From the NCBI RefSeq assembly GCF_947499295.1, contig NZ_CANMNP010000025.1:1-53277 (forward strand): DNA of 53,277 bases, read 5' to 3'. The notes under the pieces are model-generated. The model was not told where the DNA came from and did not search any database. It was given only the letters and a program-made list of their open reading frames with translations. Positions within the stretch are counted from its first letter, which is position 1, and every line of letters begins with the position of its first letter. Positions 8,714 through 15,985 of the stretch are shown here, in pieces. The stretch is from an uncultured Roseibium sp. GTDB taxonomy: Bacteria; Pseudomonadota; Alphaproteobacteria; Rhizobiales; Stappiaceae. Made by a program: the position numbers and the translations under genes.

Positions 8714-8792
8714 TTTAGTAATTCTCGAAATCAGTCAAGCGTTAGTAAAGTTAAATTACCCACCAACTTTTACTAAAGTTTGACTGATTTTC
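8714..8792. promoter_or_regulatory. divergent control region with long imperfect inverted repeat
   Basis: 8727-8752 and 8765-8792 form a long imperfect inverted repeat whose arms read AATCAGTCAA-N3-TTAGTAAA. A further TTTAGTAA copy lies at 8713-8720. The repeat sits in an AT-rich block between the divergent YcaO and precursor genes, the place expected for the operator of the BTAD regulator. Promoter boxes cannot be assigned with confidence. Confidence 0.5.
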
Positions 8793-8859
8793 AAATAGCC
8801 GCGTGACCATCCCACCATTTAACGAAACGCGGTGCAATTTTAACTTCAGGAGGCTCACT

Positions 8860-9150
8860 ATGCACGCCAAAACTACTTTTCACAGAGACCTGGAATTCGG
8901 TGCTAAACTTGGTGCAATCATTCAAAATGCCGATGAACGCGCCAAGTTGATTGATGATCCGAAGGCCGTTCTTAGCGAACTGGGTGCCGCTTCAGACGTG
9001 CAGCTGTTTGCGGACACCGCCGACACGGTTCACCTGGTCATTCCGGCTGAAATCGACGCCGCCCGAGTTGCTGCAGGCGACGAAACCTATTTCGAAGAGC
9101 TCGGCAAAGCTGCGTTGGGCAGCTGCTACTATGAAGATTTGCCTGAGTAA
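8860..9150 (+). CDS. NHLP-like RiPP precursor peptide 1
   Basis: A 96-aa protein with an excellent ribosome site (AGGAGG, 7 bases before the ATG). Residues 11-62 match the nitrile-hydratase-like leader pattern: LxxxIIxNADERAKLIDDPKAVLSELG-like helices, then a strand block ending TVHLVIP (P62). The 34-residue tail carries Y77FEELGK and then G87-S-C-Y-Y-E-D-L-P-E with the only cysteine (C89). S88/C89 (and T76) are the natural sites for a YcaO enzyme if the tail is the core. It is the first gene divergent from ycaO. Family assignment is by pattern; the core boundary is inference. Confidence 0.75.
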   Translation: MHAKTTFHRDLEFGAKLGAIIQNADERAKLIDDPKAVLSELGAASDVQLFADTADTVHLVIPAEIDAARVAAGDETYFEELGKAALGSCYYEDLPE

Positions 9151-9162
9151 TATTTAGTCCAA

Positions 9163-9202
9163 CAGCGCTGTTACCCGGGCAATAGTGTCCGGGTGGCTGC
9201 TG
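9163..9202 (+). promoter_or_regulatory. stem-loop between the two precursor genes
   Basis: ACCCGG (9173-9178) pairs with CCGGGT (9189-9194), extended by outer CAGC/GCTG (9163-9166 with 9199-9202). It fills most of the 68-base spacer and has no T-run, so it may stabilise the 5' message or lower expression of the second peptide rather than terminate. Confidence 0.45.
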
Positions 9203-9218
9203 GCAAAAGGTTAGTCTA

Positions 9219-9500
9219 ATGGCCAGGTTTCCACACTATAAAAGAAATGCGAAGGCTTTGGGTGAGTTGCTTGCAAAGGCGTCACTGGACCCAACTCTCA
9301 AAAAGAAATTATTTGAAAATCCTAACAAAATGCTTTCGGAAATCGGGCTTCCTGCACAAGCAACTGAACTTCTAAACTTCAAAGTCGTGGAAGGCAAAGC
9401 CGACCTGCCGACAATTGCGCTGCCTTTCCGATTAAACAGCAAAAAACTGGCGCAATCCAATCCTCAATATCTTTCTGACCTGGGCAGATTGCTGCAGTAG
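9219..9500 (+). CDS. NHLP-like small protein 2 (second precursor or paralog)
   Basis: A 93-aa paralog-like partner of the upstream peptide: ALGELLAKASLDPTLKKKLF, ENPNKMLSEIGLP and a strand block ending TIALP (P69) repeat the leader layout. Its tail of 24 residues has no Cys or Thr, only Ser74, 80 and 86, and ends just after YLSDLGR, the same Y-[FL]-x-x-LG-[KR] motif found in peptide 1. So it either carries a different core or serves as a partner without being modified. It ends 6 bp before the convergent regulator gene. A weak AAAGG ribosome site precedes the ATG. Confidence 0.7.
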   Translation: MARFPHYKRNAKALGELLAKASLDPTLKKKLFENPNKMLSEIGLPAQATELLNFKVVEGKADLPTIALPFRLNSKKLAQSNPQYLSDLGRLLQ

Positions 9501-9506
9501 GTTTTT

Positions 9507-11495
9507 CTACCCTGTTCCTTCAAATAGAAACTTTTGAACAAGAGCCGCCCCCTTGTCAAAATTTTGGCGAACAGTTTTGTCCTGGAAAAAATTTACTCTT
9601 GTTCGCCATGTGACTGGGTCTGCTGTGAATTCAGGCGCACTGTCCAGCAAGGCAGATCTCTGGTCTGTGAAACGTTGAAGTGTCTGTAACGCTTCTTCCT
9701 CTCTTCCAGAGCAAATCAGCGCCGCAACACGAGTCGTCAAACCACCGACACTGATGCCAGCACCGCGTTCAATTTGCGTGATTGCGCTCTCAAAGTCATC
9801 CGACGCAAAGTAGATGTTAGCGAGATACTCATAGAAGACACGAGGCACAAACGAGAACAGGTTAAAGGCCCGTTCAGCAGTCGCGCGCGCCTCGTCCACG
9901 TCACCAGAAAACGCCAGGCCCTCGGCCACCGACATAAGATTGGCGGGGTCAGAAGACCGCAAACGACCTGCGTTTTGGAATGCACGCCGTGCTTCAGCGG
10001 GCATGTTGGACAATATCAAGGCCCACCCGTAGACTCGTTGGTTCGCAGCCTGCCAAGGATCCAGGACGATTGCCTTTTCAGCCAAGTTCAGCAGACCACC
10101 CATTCCATCTTGTGTTGTTCTGTCATTTAGCGGGAAATGCAATTCCTGCTTCATGATAATTGACGCCTTACCAGAATAGATCAGCGAGAATGAACTATTT
10201 GACCGTTCCAAATCATTGAGCAAGCGCATTGCCTTCTCATCAGATTGAGGCGTGAAATCCCAAAGCAATGCTTCAGCTTGGCACCAGCGCGCAAAAATTG
10301 AAGTGTTTGTAGGGTTTCTCAGTCTCATCGTTGCGACGGAATGGACCCTGCTCACAACCTGACTAGCTGCCGGAGCAATACCGTCCCAGAGACCGAGGTC
10401 AATGATTTCATTGAAGACAATCTGCCCATTGCCGCGATCTTCGAACTGGATTGCTATTTTACCACTGCGTTCGTCATGCCTGAATCGCAGTAGGTAACTG
10501 CCCAATTCATGACCACGAACCAGTGTCGGTTTTGGAAAGTTTTCTTCGCCAAAATACTCTGATTCATAAAGGTCGAAAGACTTGAAGGAAGACAGGCCTG
10601 AAACAATCTCCTCGCGAAGATGAACTGCGTCGTTCAGACCCTTTTTATGAAGCGATGAGGAAATGATTGAGATCTCTGGAAGCCTGACGATCTCTTCGTT
10701 GTTAGAGAGTACGCTATGGGTCGCGCCTATGTCCCCAGGACGGTGCGAAAATCCGGCTCTTTGACCATCGGGTTCTTCCGCGACCAAAAGCGCTCTGGTT
10801 TCTTCATCCGGCTCCGCATCTAGATGAAGGCGCATTTCGCGTTCACAGGTCTTGAACTGCTGTTCTGCGCGTTCAGGCTGTCCGAGCTTCTTGTACAGCC
10901 GGATGAGCAAACGGTGAGCAGCTTCAAACGCAGGGTCTATGGTAAGGAGGAACTTGCCTCCAGCCTCGATTTTCTGTCCACCGTCGTCAACGGACAACTC
11001 GTCGAGATGCCGAAAAGCGGCTGTCGAAACTTCAGAACGAACGCGTTCGCGTTCGACTTGGATCCAGTCGTTAAGTTCCGGATCAATGTCCTCAAAACCT
11101 GCCAGAAACTCGCCTCGCCACAAATCTGTGGCTTCACGAAAATCAGAAGCGCGCCCCTTTTCGAGCAGGCCCATGACTTCATCCAAATCGGTGTAGAAAG
11201 CGGAAGGCTCAAGCTGAACATGCCCAGGCGAAGAACGCACAACATCGACGCCTGCGGCTTCCTCAGCGGTTTTGAGCTGTCTCAACGCCTGGCGCATGGA
11301 CTGCATGGCCTTGTGCCTGTCGGTGCCACTCCACAACAGATCGGCCAGGGTTTCACGGGGTGCAGTGAGGCCACTCATTCGGCTCAGGTAAGCCATGATT
11401 GCCAAGGCTTTACGGGTCTTGACTGCAACCGGCTCCAAGTCCTTGCTCATCAGCAAGGGCCGTCCTAGGCAAGCGAAACAATACGCCTTTGCCAT
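9507..11495 (-). CDS. BTAD (SARP-like) transcriptional regulator with TPR C-terminus
   Basis: A 662-aa regulator from ATG 11495, chosen for the GGGGA ribosome site and because FACLGRPLL starts the DNA-binding winged helix (about 5-95; KTRKALAIMAYL, RETLADLLW and SMRQALRQLK are typical of SARP/AfsR proteins). A bacterial transcriptional activation domain follows (about 110-245; WRGEFLAGFEDIDPELNDWI, FEAAHRLLIRLYKKLGQPERA). The remaining ~400 residues include TPR-like helices (AEKAIVLDPWQAANQRVYGWAL, ARRAFQNAGRL) and no ATPase motif. Such regulators often control nearby natural-product genes. It is convergent with the peptide genes, so it probably acts on the 8.6-8.86 kb control region (inference). 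Confidence 0.82.
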   Translation of the reverse strand: MAKAYCFACLGRPLLMSKDLEPVAVKTRKALAIMAYLSRMSGLTAPRETLADLLWSGTDRHKAMQSMRQALRQLKTAEEAAGVDVVRSSPGHVQLEPSAFYTDLDEVMGLLEKGRASDFREATDLWRGEFLAGFEDIDPELNDWIQVERERVRSEVSTAAFRHLDELSVDDGGQKIEAGGKFLLTIDPAFEAAHRLLIRLYKKLGQPERAEQQFKTCEREMRLHLDAEPDEETRALLVAEEPDGQRAGFSHRPGDIGATHSVLSNNEEIVRLPEISIISSSLHKKGLNDAVHLREEIVSGLSSFKSFDLYESEYFGEENFPKPTLVRGHELGSYLLRFRHDERSGKIAIQFEDRGNGQIVFNEIIDLGLWDGIAPAASQVVSRVHSVATMRLRNPTNTSIFARWCQAEALLWDFTPQSDEKAMRLLNDLERSNSSFSLIYSGKASIIMKQELHFPLNDRTTQDGMGGLLNLAEKAIVLDPWQAANQRVYGWALILSNMPAEARRAFQNAGRLRSSDPANLMSVAEGLAFSGDVDEARATAERAFNLFSFVPRVFYEYLANIYFASDDFESAITQIERGAGISVGGLTTRVAALICSGREEEALQTLQRFTDQRSALLDSAPEFTADPVTWRTRVNFFQDKTVRQNFDKGAALVQKFLFEGTG

Positions 11496-11678
11496 CAATT
11501 CCCCGTATTTGATCATCAGCATCGGTTTTGTCGTGGCCACGCAACCGCGGATAATACGCAACCGCAAACACAGTAATAGCTTATCACGCTTATTTCACGC
11601 CGCAACAGCATGATTTATATGGATGGTCACCGCAGCGCGAAGCTGCAAACGGCGAATCGAATACTGGTGGGTAGTAAA

Positions 11679-11936
11679 ATGTCAAAGACAGTCAGCAAAC
11701 CGGACCTTACCGAATCCCAACAGGAACCGGCAGTTGAAGCGATTAAACGCATGATCCGGTACACCAAGAAGGAATCGGACAAGGACGGGCGGACTTTCTG
11801 CTCCTACTTCCTCGACATGGCTCTGCAGTCGCTGGAAGATGGAACTGAGGATCTCGACAGCCTCCTGAAGACGAAGATCACACCGCTTATGGTGGGGCAA
11901 CAAAGTGTGGAAACGTCCAAGTCGGAAAACGCCTGA
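11679..11936 (+). CDS. small hypothetical protein, last host gene before the prophage
   Basis: An 85-aa acidic, mostly helical protein (PAVEAIKRMIRYTKKE, SYFLDMALQSLEDG, LDSLLKTKI). I do not recognise the family. ATG 11679 follows GGTGGG; an upstream in-frame start at 11610 would add 23 unconvincing residues. It is transcribed away from the BTAD gene and followed by a very strong terminator, so it is a real monocistronic unit. It may belong to the RiPP neighbourhood, but nothing in the sequence shows that. Confidence 0.65.
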   Translation: MSKTVSKPDLTESQQEPAVEAIKRMIRYTKKESDKDGRTFCSYFLDMALQSLEDGTEDLDSLLKTKITPLMVGQQSVETSKSENA

Positions 11937-11965
11937 CGGGTCCACCTTGGAAGCAGCAACATCTT

Positions 11966-12000
11966 GCCGCGCGCCTTTTCGGCGTGCGGCATTTTTTTTT
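11966..12000 (+). terminator. strong Rho-independent terminator
   Basis: A 10-bp GC stem (GCCGCGCGCC, 11966-11975, with 11981-11990, one G.T), 5-base loop, then A and nine T. It closes the 85-aa gene and marks the last clear host element before the prophage. Confidence 0.93.
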
Positions 12001-12079
12001 GGTAAAATTGTTCTAAAAACAAAGATTGGGACCGGAGCGGAATACCGCCTGGCATGTCCCTTAAAAGTAGAATGAAAAG

Positions 12080-12095
12080 TGGCGACCCCGGCAGG
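12080..12095 (-). other. probable attL core: 3' end of a tRNA-Arg-like gene
   Basis: The reverse complement, CCTGCCGGGGTCGCCA, equals the 3' end of bacterial tRNA-Arg genes: T-stem CCTGC, acceptor CGGGGTC, discriminator G, CCA. No other tRNA part is present, as expected for the short copy left when a tyrosine integrase inserts into a tRNA 3' end. The boundary falls between the host terminator and the first phage gene. The whole tRNA (leftward) should sit at attR, beyond the window. Confidence 0.6.
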
Positions 12096-12211
12096 TATGT
12101 AAATGCCATTGATTTTATTGCACTTTTCCTCCCCGCACCTTGGTCAGATCCAAAAATACGGGTATTGATTCTGCAATAGAATTTCGTCGGTGCCCCGCAC
12201 CCTAAACGGGC

Positions 12212-12568
12212 TTGCGTCTTTTCATTTTGGTTTTTCTAAGTCTTTTTGTTTCCGTTCCCGCTCATGCATACGACAAGCGCATCGACGGTGCCCGATGGGA
12301 CCCGCCTGCAAGGTTCGTCGGAACCTACAAAGGGGCTCTCTATGTAAAAACCGTCCATCCTGACAAGGTGGGTGAGGAATGCAGAAAAATAGATATGCCG
12401 CCTAAAACGGATAAACCGCGCGGCTGTGCCAGATGGTGGCCCAATCCTCTCCGATGCACTGTCGTGGTGATTGACCGCCCTGCATATGGGACATACCCTG
12501 AGGCTGTCCTATTCCATGAAGTTGCGCATTGCGGTCCTACCGGTTGGCCAAGTCATCACCCCCACTAG
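12212..12568 (+). CDS. exported phage protein with HExxH zinc motif
   Basis: A 118-aa protein with a clear signal peptide (cleavage near AHA-YDK) and, close to the C-terminus, VLFHEVAHCG followed by GWPSHHP: an HExxH metallopeptidase motif with further His ligands. The start is a TTG after ACGGG. It is the first phage gene after attL. A role in envelope remodelling is possible but only inferred. The next gene overlaps its 3' end in another frame. Confidence 0.65.
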   Translation: MRLFILVFLSLFVSVPAHAYDKRIDGARWDPPARFVGTYKGALYVKTVHPDKVGEECRKIDMPPKTDKPRGCARWWPNPLRCTVVVIDRPAYGTYPEAVLFHEVAHCGPTGWPSHHPH

Positions 12569-12822
12569 ATCCGATCTCCATCGCCTGGGCGCGTGAAAAC
12601 TGCACTAGAATCGAAATTCACTGCCTTGTGTGTCAGAACATATCGCCAGTGAGCTTTGATAGGTTCCGGGATATCGATCTGGTTCCAGAGCTTCCGAAGC
12701 TCTACAGGTTCAAATGTGCGCGGTGCGGAAATTCAAACCGATCCTACATTCAGGCAAGACCAGTCTATCCTTATAGAAATCACAGAGAGCAGTATTTAGG
12801 GCTTATGAAGAAAAAGGATTAG
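12529..12822 (+). CDS. small zinc-ribbon protein
   Basis: About 92-97 aa; the start is uncertain (TTG 12529 or TTG 12544). CLVC and, 35 residues on, CARCGNSNRSY form a C-x2-C...C-x2-C zinc ribbon of the type many phage regulators use. It overlaps the 3' end of the HExxH gene and converges on the thermonuclease gene with a 4-bp stop overlap. Function unknown. Confidence 0.55.
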   Translation: MRSYRLAKSSPPLDPISIAWARENCTRIEIHCLVCQNISPVSFDRFRDIDLVPELPKLYRFKCARCGNSNRSYIQARPVYPYRNHREQYLGLMKKKD

Positions 12823-13193
12823 TCGCACCAATCGGCTTTGTATCCAGGCGTCCAGATACGGGCATGACCTTCTGCAATAAGAATTTCACCGGCTGTTCGC
12901 CCATCAGGCAATTCAACCCAAACCAGAGGGCGTTTGTACCTCGGAGTGTCGATCTCTCCAGAATCCCAGACCTTCACACCTGAGGTTTCCAGAAGCTCTT
13001 GCATGCGGGCTTTTGCTGCCCTGGCAAGTTCAAGCTCTTGCTGACATTTGGGTCTGTTCATTTCCGGCGTATCAAAACCGGATACATGCGGAGCACCTGG
13101 GCCCATTGCTCGCATGTTCACGCCGTCACATTTCACAGAGTCGCCGTCCACGGCCACCAGTGAAGCACACATCAATAAAACTGCGCCGTTCAT
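12819..13193 (-). CDS. thermonuclease (SNase)-like protein
   Basis: A 124-aa compact SNase-fold protein. VDGDSVKCDGVNMRAMG (metal-binding Asp and Arg35 equivalent), GFDTPE (Asp40 and Glu43 equivalents), LARAAKARMQELL and YKRPLVWVEL (Arg87 equivalent) keep the catalytic set. A hydrophobic N-terminus (NGAVLLMCASLVA) may be a weak export signal. It is the last gene of a leftward accessory cluster (15137->12819). Phage SNase-like proteins are thought to degrade host or competing DNA, but the substrate here is not shown. Confidence 0.72.
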   Translation of the reverse strand: MNGAVLLMCASLVAVDGDSVKCDGVNMRAMGPGAPHVSGFDTPEMNRPKCQQELELARAAKARMQELLETSGVKVWDSGEIDTPRYKRPLVWVELPDGRTAGEILIAEGHARIWTPGYKADWCD

Positions 13194-13202
13194 CTCTGTA
13201 AG

Positions 13203-13415
13203 TTACCCCTTGCCCCAAAATTTCGGGGATCTTTCTCCCCAACGCCAGTACTGCCACCATTTCGGAGGCTCGTAGCCACTGGCCTTTAGCATTTTTCTCA
13301 AAGCTTGGTTTGCCTCTTCCATGGTTGAGTGTGGGCCTGACCCGAACGCACTATAACCGCCTGGAACCGGTGCCCAATGGTATCCATTGTAATAGCGGGG
13401 GCTACTATCTGCCAT
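13203..13415 (-). CDS. hypothetical phage protein
   Basis: A 70-aa aromatic-rich protein (YYNGYHWAPVPGG, PPKWWQYWRWGE) from ATG 13415 behind GGAG. No family recognised. It is a member of the tightly spaced leftward accessory cluster. Confidence 0.55.
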   Translation of the reverse strand: MADSSPRYYNGYHWAPVPGGYSAFGSGPHSTMEEANQALRKMLKASGYEPPKWWQYWRWGERSPKFWGKG

Positions 13416-13433
13416 CACATCCGCTCCTTCGTT

Positions 13434-13760
13434 TCAGTACAGATTTTCCGAATACAACTCTACACCCCACTCTCCCGCGTGCAGCATAGGTTGTCCGGTG
13501 GTCGCCATAATCTCGAAAGCCTGGAGCCTGCTCCACCAGCGGTCATATTGGTCAATGAAACCATCTTCCGTCTCGTGGTATTGAACACCAGCAGCTTGCA
13601 TCTGGGAGAACATCGCATTGGATGCATGCCGGGAGCCGCAGAAGATTGTGCCGTCTGCCGCCTTGTTGGCAGCACATACGATCCGAACCGGGTTTTCCGG
13701 GTCCGGCACCCAGCCATGAGCGTCGGGAGTTTCGCGCCAGTTTTCCGGCAAATGGCTCAT
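13434..13760 (-). CDS. hypothetical phage protein
   Basis: A 108-aa protein with an AAGGAG ribosome site. HGWVPDPENPVRIVCAANKA and GTIFCGSRHASNAMFSQM suggest a small globular alpha/beta protein. Similar unnamed proteins occur in phage accessory clusters, but I cannot name a function. It shares the ...GGCTCCTTATGAGTCAC junction style of its neighbours. Confidence 0.58.
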   Translation of the reverse strand: MSHLPENWRETPDAHGWVPDPENPVRIVCAANKAADGTIFCGSRHASNAMFSQMQAAGVQYHETEDGFIDQYDRWWSRLQAFEIMATTGQPMLHAGEWGVELYSENLY

Positions 13761-13778
13761 GCATCGGCTCCTTATGAG

Positions 13779-13976
13779 TCACGCTCTGTAGGTGACTTCC
13801 CTCTCAAGGTTTGCAATCACTTCATCTGCATGTTCTTGGTCACGGATACCAGCTTCCTCTGCAAAGTAAGTCTCGAAAACGGGGTTCCATTTTTCCAGCA
13901 TGTAGGTCCCGTCCGCCCTCGGAGTAAGCCGCCATTTCTTCGGCTTCTCGAACATGGATTTGAACCAATCAAACAC
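13779..13976 (-). CDS. hypothetical phage protein
   Basis: A 65-aa protein, MFDWFKSMFEKPKKW at the start and a helical end (EHADEVIANLEREV). It overlaps nothing and sits in the leftward cluster behind an AAGGAGC site. Unknown. Confidence 0.52.
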   Translation of the reverse strand: MFDWFKSMFEKPKKWRLTPRADGTYMLEKWNPVFETYFAEEAGIRDQEHADEVIANLEREVTYRA

Positions 13977-13988
13977 TGTTCTGGCTCC

Positions 13989-14213
13989 TTATGAGTCACA
14001 GTTTTTCGGCTCGAAGGCGTACACATCAGCCGGTTTATCGAGCGGTTTCCATGCCACCATGTAAGGCCACTCGTGCTTGATCTTTTGCTTATGGGAATAG
14101 TCCCGGAACTCGTCACCATCCCACCAACAGATATCAATCTGCGGCCCTGCGGTCGTGATCAAGAACGCCTCACCGGTTTTTGGTGCGGTCGATATGTCTT
14201 GCCAATCACTCAC
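13989..14213 (-). CDS. DUF551-like small phage protein
   Basis: A 74-aa protein with the layout of DUF551-type phage proteins: DWQDISTAPKTGEAFLI at the start, CWWDGDEFR in the middle, VAWKPLDKP near the end. A second protein of the same design is encoded on the other strand at 17819-18040. Function unknown. Confidence 0.6.
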   Translation of the reverse strand: MSDWQDISTAPKTGEAFLITTAGPQIDICWWDGDEFRDYSHKQKIKHEWPYMVAWKPLDKPADVYAFEPKNCDS

Positions 14214-14229
14214 GGCGTCCGCTCCTTTG

Positions 14230-14517
14230 TTAAAGCCCCAATTTCCGAAGTCTATCCTCGCGTAGATTGAAATCTATCTTTACTCCTTCCGACATGATCG
14301 CCTCTTTGTTCAACTCAAGAAACGCCGGGACCCAATCGTTACCGACGGACGCGCCGGGGTGCCGTTCACGGTAGGCAATCAACCATTGAGCGGCCCGTCG
14401 CTCCCATCCATAGAACCACGTTCGCGGGCCAAGAGGGTTTTCATAGGCGCGCTGCATTTCTGTCGTAAGCATTTCGCCCAGGGCCTCAGCAGCCTGTTTT
14501 TCAATCTCAAATTCCAC
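14230..14517 (-). CDS. hypothetical phage protein
   Basis: A 95-aa helical, charged protein (EKQAAEALGEMLTTEMQRAY, WERRAAQWLIAYRERHPG). The start is behind a GGAGCGG site right after the AT-hook protein gene. No family recognised. Confidence 0.55.
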   Translation of the reverse strand: MEFEIEKQAAEALGEMLTTEMQRAYENPLGPRTWFYGWERRAAQWLIAYRERHPGASVGNDWVPAFLELNKEAIMSEGVKIDFNLREDRLRKLGL

Positions 14518-14528
14518 GCATCCGCTCC

Positions 14529-15137
14529 TTACTTTTTCTTTCGTCTACCACCTTGGCGACCAGATCCGCCGAACCGTTCATTGGCCTCAGCTAGGTTCCA
14601 ATCACCACCCGGCATCGCTGCAACCGCCTCTTGATTGGAAGCATATTTGTTGCTTTCCCAAATCGCTTTAGCGGCTGCAATGTCCTCGTCAGAACGGGCT
14701 TTCTTCGGCCTGCCCCGCTTCCGGCTAGTGCCTGTATTCCCTGCCAACCGGTCAACCGCATCAGCATAGATCAGATAGACGCCGTTTTCGTCTTTGCATG
14801 TCCTGCCGCTGTCGATTTCCTCAAGGAACACGCCGATTTCAAGCAGACGGTCAGTTGCTTCCTTGAGCACCTTGCGCGGTGTCCGGTCATATTTCTCAGA
14901 CCGGAGCGGCGCGATCAGATCGTATCGGTAGATACCAAGCTGATACCCTCGTCTGAGCAGTGGCGACGCACCGTCTGGACCAGCAGGTCCAATCAGCGCC
15001 TCAACGCCATCCTTGTCCAGGCGAACGAAGAAGTCAGGGTCATAACCCTTGGCCCTTCCCGCCTGTTCTTGTGTCTTCACCTTCACCCGTCGATCCATAC
15101 GAATGGCGAAATATTTTGGCCTGTCAGTGTTCTCCAT
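14529..15137 (-). CDS. putative DNA-binding protein with AT-hook-like motif
   Basis: A 202-aa protein from ATG 15137; the upstream reading frame to 15302 is noncoding-looking and AT-rich. The N-terminal half (SPLLRRGYQLGIYRYDLIAP, KVLKEATDRLLEIGVF) looks like a winged-helix-type fold. It is followed by KRGRPKKA, an AT-hook-like RGRP, then a helix-turn-helix-like SDEDIAAAKAIWESNKYASN and a basic tail RQGGRRKKK. It is the first gene of the leftward accessory cluster and divergent from the Dcm-like gene; it may regulate both through the palindrome at 15184 (inference). Confidence 0.6.
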   Translation of the reverse strand: MENTDRPKYFAIRMDRRVKVKTQEQAGRAKGYDPDFFVRLDKDGVEALIGPAGPDGASPLLRRGYQLGIYRYDLIAPLRSEKYDRTPRKVLKEATDRLLEIGVFLEEIDSGRTCKDENGVYLIYADAVDRLAGNTGTSRKRGRPKKARSDEDIAAAKAIWESNKYASNQEAVAAMPGGDWNLAEANERFGGSGRQGGRRKKK

Positions 15138-15178
15138 TCGCTCACAATGCCGAATTTCCAAATTGAATGTCAAATTAT

Positions 15179-15209
15179 TTGCATTCGTTAACGAAGTGTG
15201 TATATTAAT
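15179..15209 (+). promoter_or_regulatory. probable promoter with palindromic operator
   Basis: TTGCAT (15179-15184), 16 bases, TATATT (15201-15206). The spacer carries the perfect 12-bp palindrome TTCGTTAACGAA (15184-15195). It points to the rightward operon of small genes and lies in the divergent gap, so one repressor could control both directions. Confidence 0.55.
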
Positions 15210-15246
15210 AGTGTGAAAAATACAAGTTAAGTTTTTCAAGGACTTT

Positions 15247-15906
15247 ATGATGCGGGTTTTGATCGGAGGCGAATTCACTGGAAAAATCAGGGATGCATTC
15301 ATTCGTTACGGTCACGATGCGATGTCCTGCGACATGAAGCCGTCACTTGTTCCCGGCCCGCACTACGAGGGTAATTGGGAAGACATCCAGCACGATGGTT
15401 TTGACCTCGCAATATTCCATCGGACCTGCACATACATGGCGAATTCAGGCGCAAAGCACCTGTTTCTCAACATGTCGAAGAATGGCGGACTGAACGAGGA
15501 TCGCTGGCTGAAAATGGGCCGGGATGCATGGGCTTTCTGGCAACACATGGAAACCTGCCCGATCCCGTTTGTCGCTTGGGAAAACCCGGTGATGTTGGGC
15601 TATGCGCAACTCATGATCGGCAAGCCAAACCAGACTGTGCAGCCTTGGCATTTTGGCACTGATGAGAATGGTCGAGACAACACCAAGAAGGCAACTTGCT
15701 GGTGGCTCAAAGGACTTCCTAAGCTGGAACGCACCGGCACGCTGGACGGCTCAACAGCACGCCCGGAAGTCCACCATGCCAGACCAACGAAAGACCCTGA
15801 AGAGCGCAGAATGAAACGCTCTGAAATGACGCCGGGAATGGCCGATGCAATCGCCTCTCAATGGGGCAGATACGTCAAGGAACAGATCGCGGCGAAAGCT
15901 GCGTGA
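15247..15906 (+). CDS. Dcm-like (C5-MTase fold) phage protein with altered PC motif
   Basis: A 219-aa protein (218 from the second ATG) behind AAGGA. It follows a phage family related to cytosine-C5 methyltransferases: VLIGGEFTGKIRDAF, a TCTYMANSGAKHL block, VAWENPVMLGYAQLMIGKPN, QTVQPWHFG and ATCWWLKGLP. In typical members the central block reads HPPCTYL; here it reads HRTCTYM, so the catalytic PPC is replaced by RTC. It may be inactive for methylation and instead bind DNA or SAM. It leads the rightward operon 15247-18349. Confidence 0.65.
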   Translation: MMRVLIGGEFTGKIRDAFIRYGHDAMSCDMKPSLVPGPHYEGNWEDIQHDGFDLAIFHRTCTYMANSGAKHLFLNMSKNGGLNEDRWLKMGRDAWAFWQHMETCPIPFVAWENPVMLGYAQLMIGKPNQTVQPWHFGTDENGRDNTKKATCWWLKGLPKLERTGTLDGSTARPEVHHARPTKDPEERRMKRSEMTPGMADAIASQWGRYVKEQIAAKAA

Positions 15907-15985
15907 CAAAACCGGGATCTGATCGAATTCAGACCCATGAACTGTAACAGCAATTAGAGGCCCCTCGGGCGGAAAGGTTATTGAT

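Noticed and set aside
10824..11468. 214-aa rightward ORF
   Set aside because: Antisense of the BTAD gene, which has clear domains.
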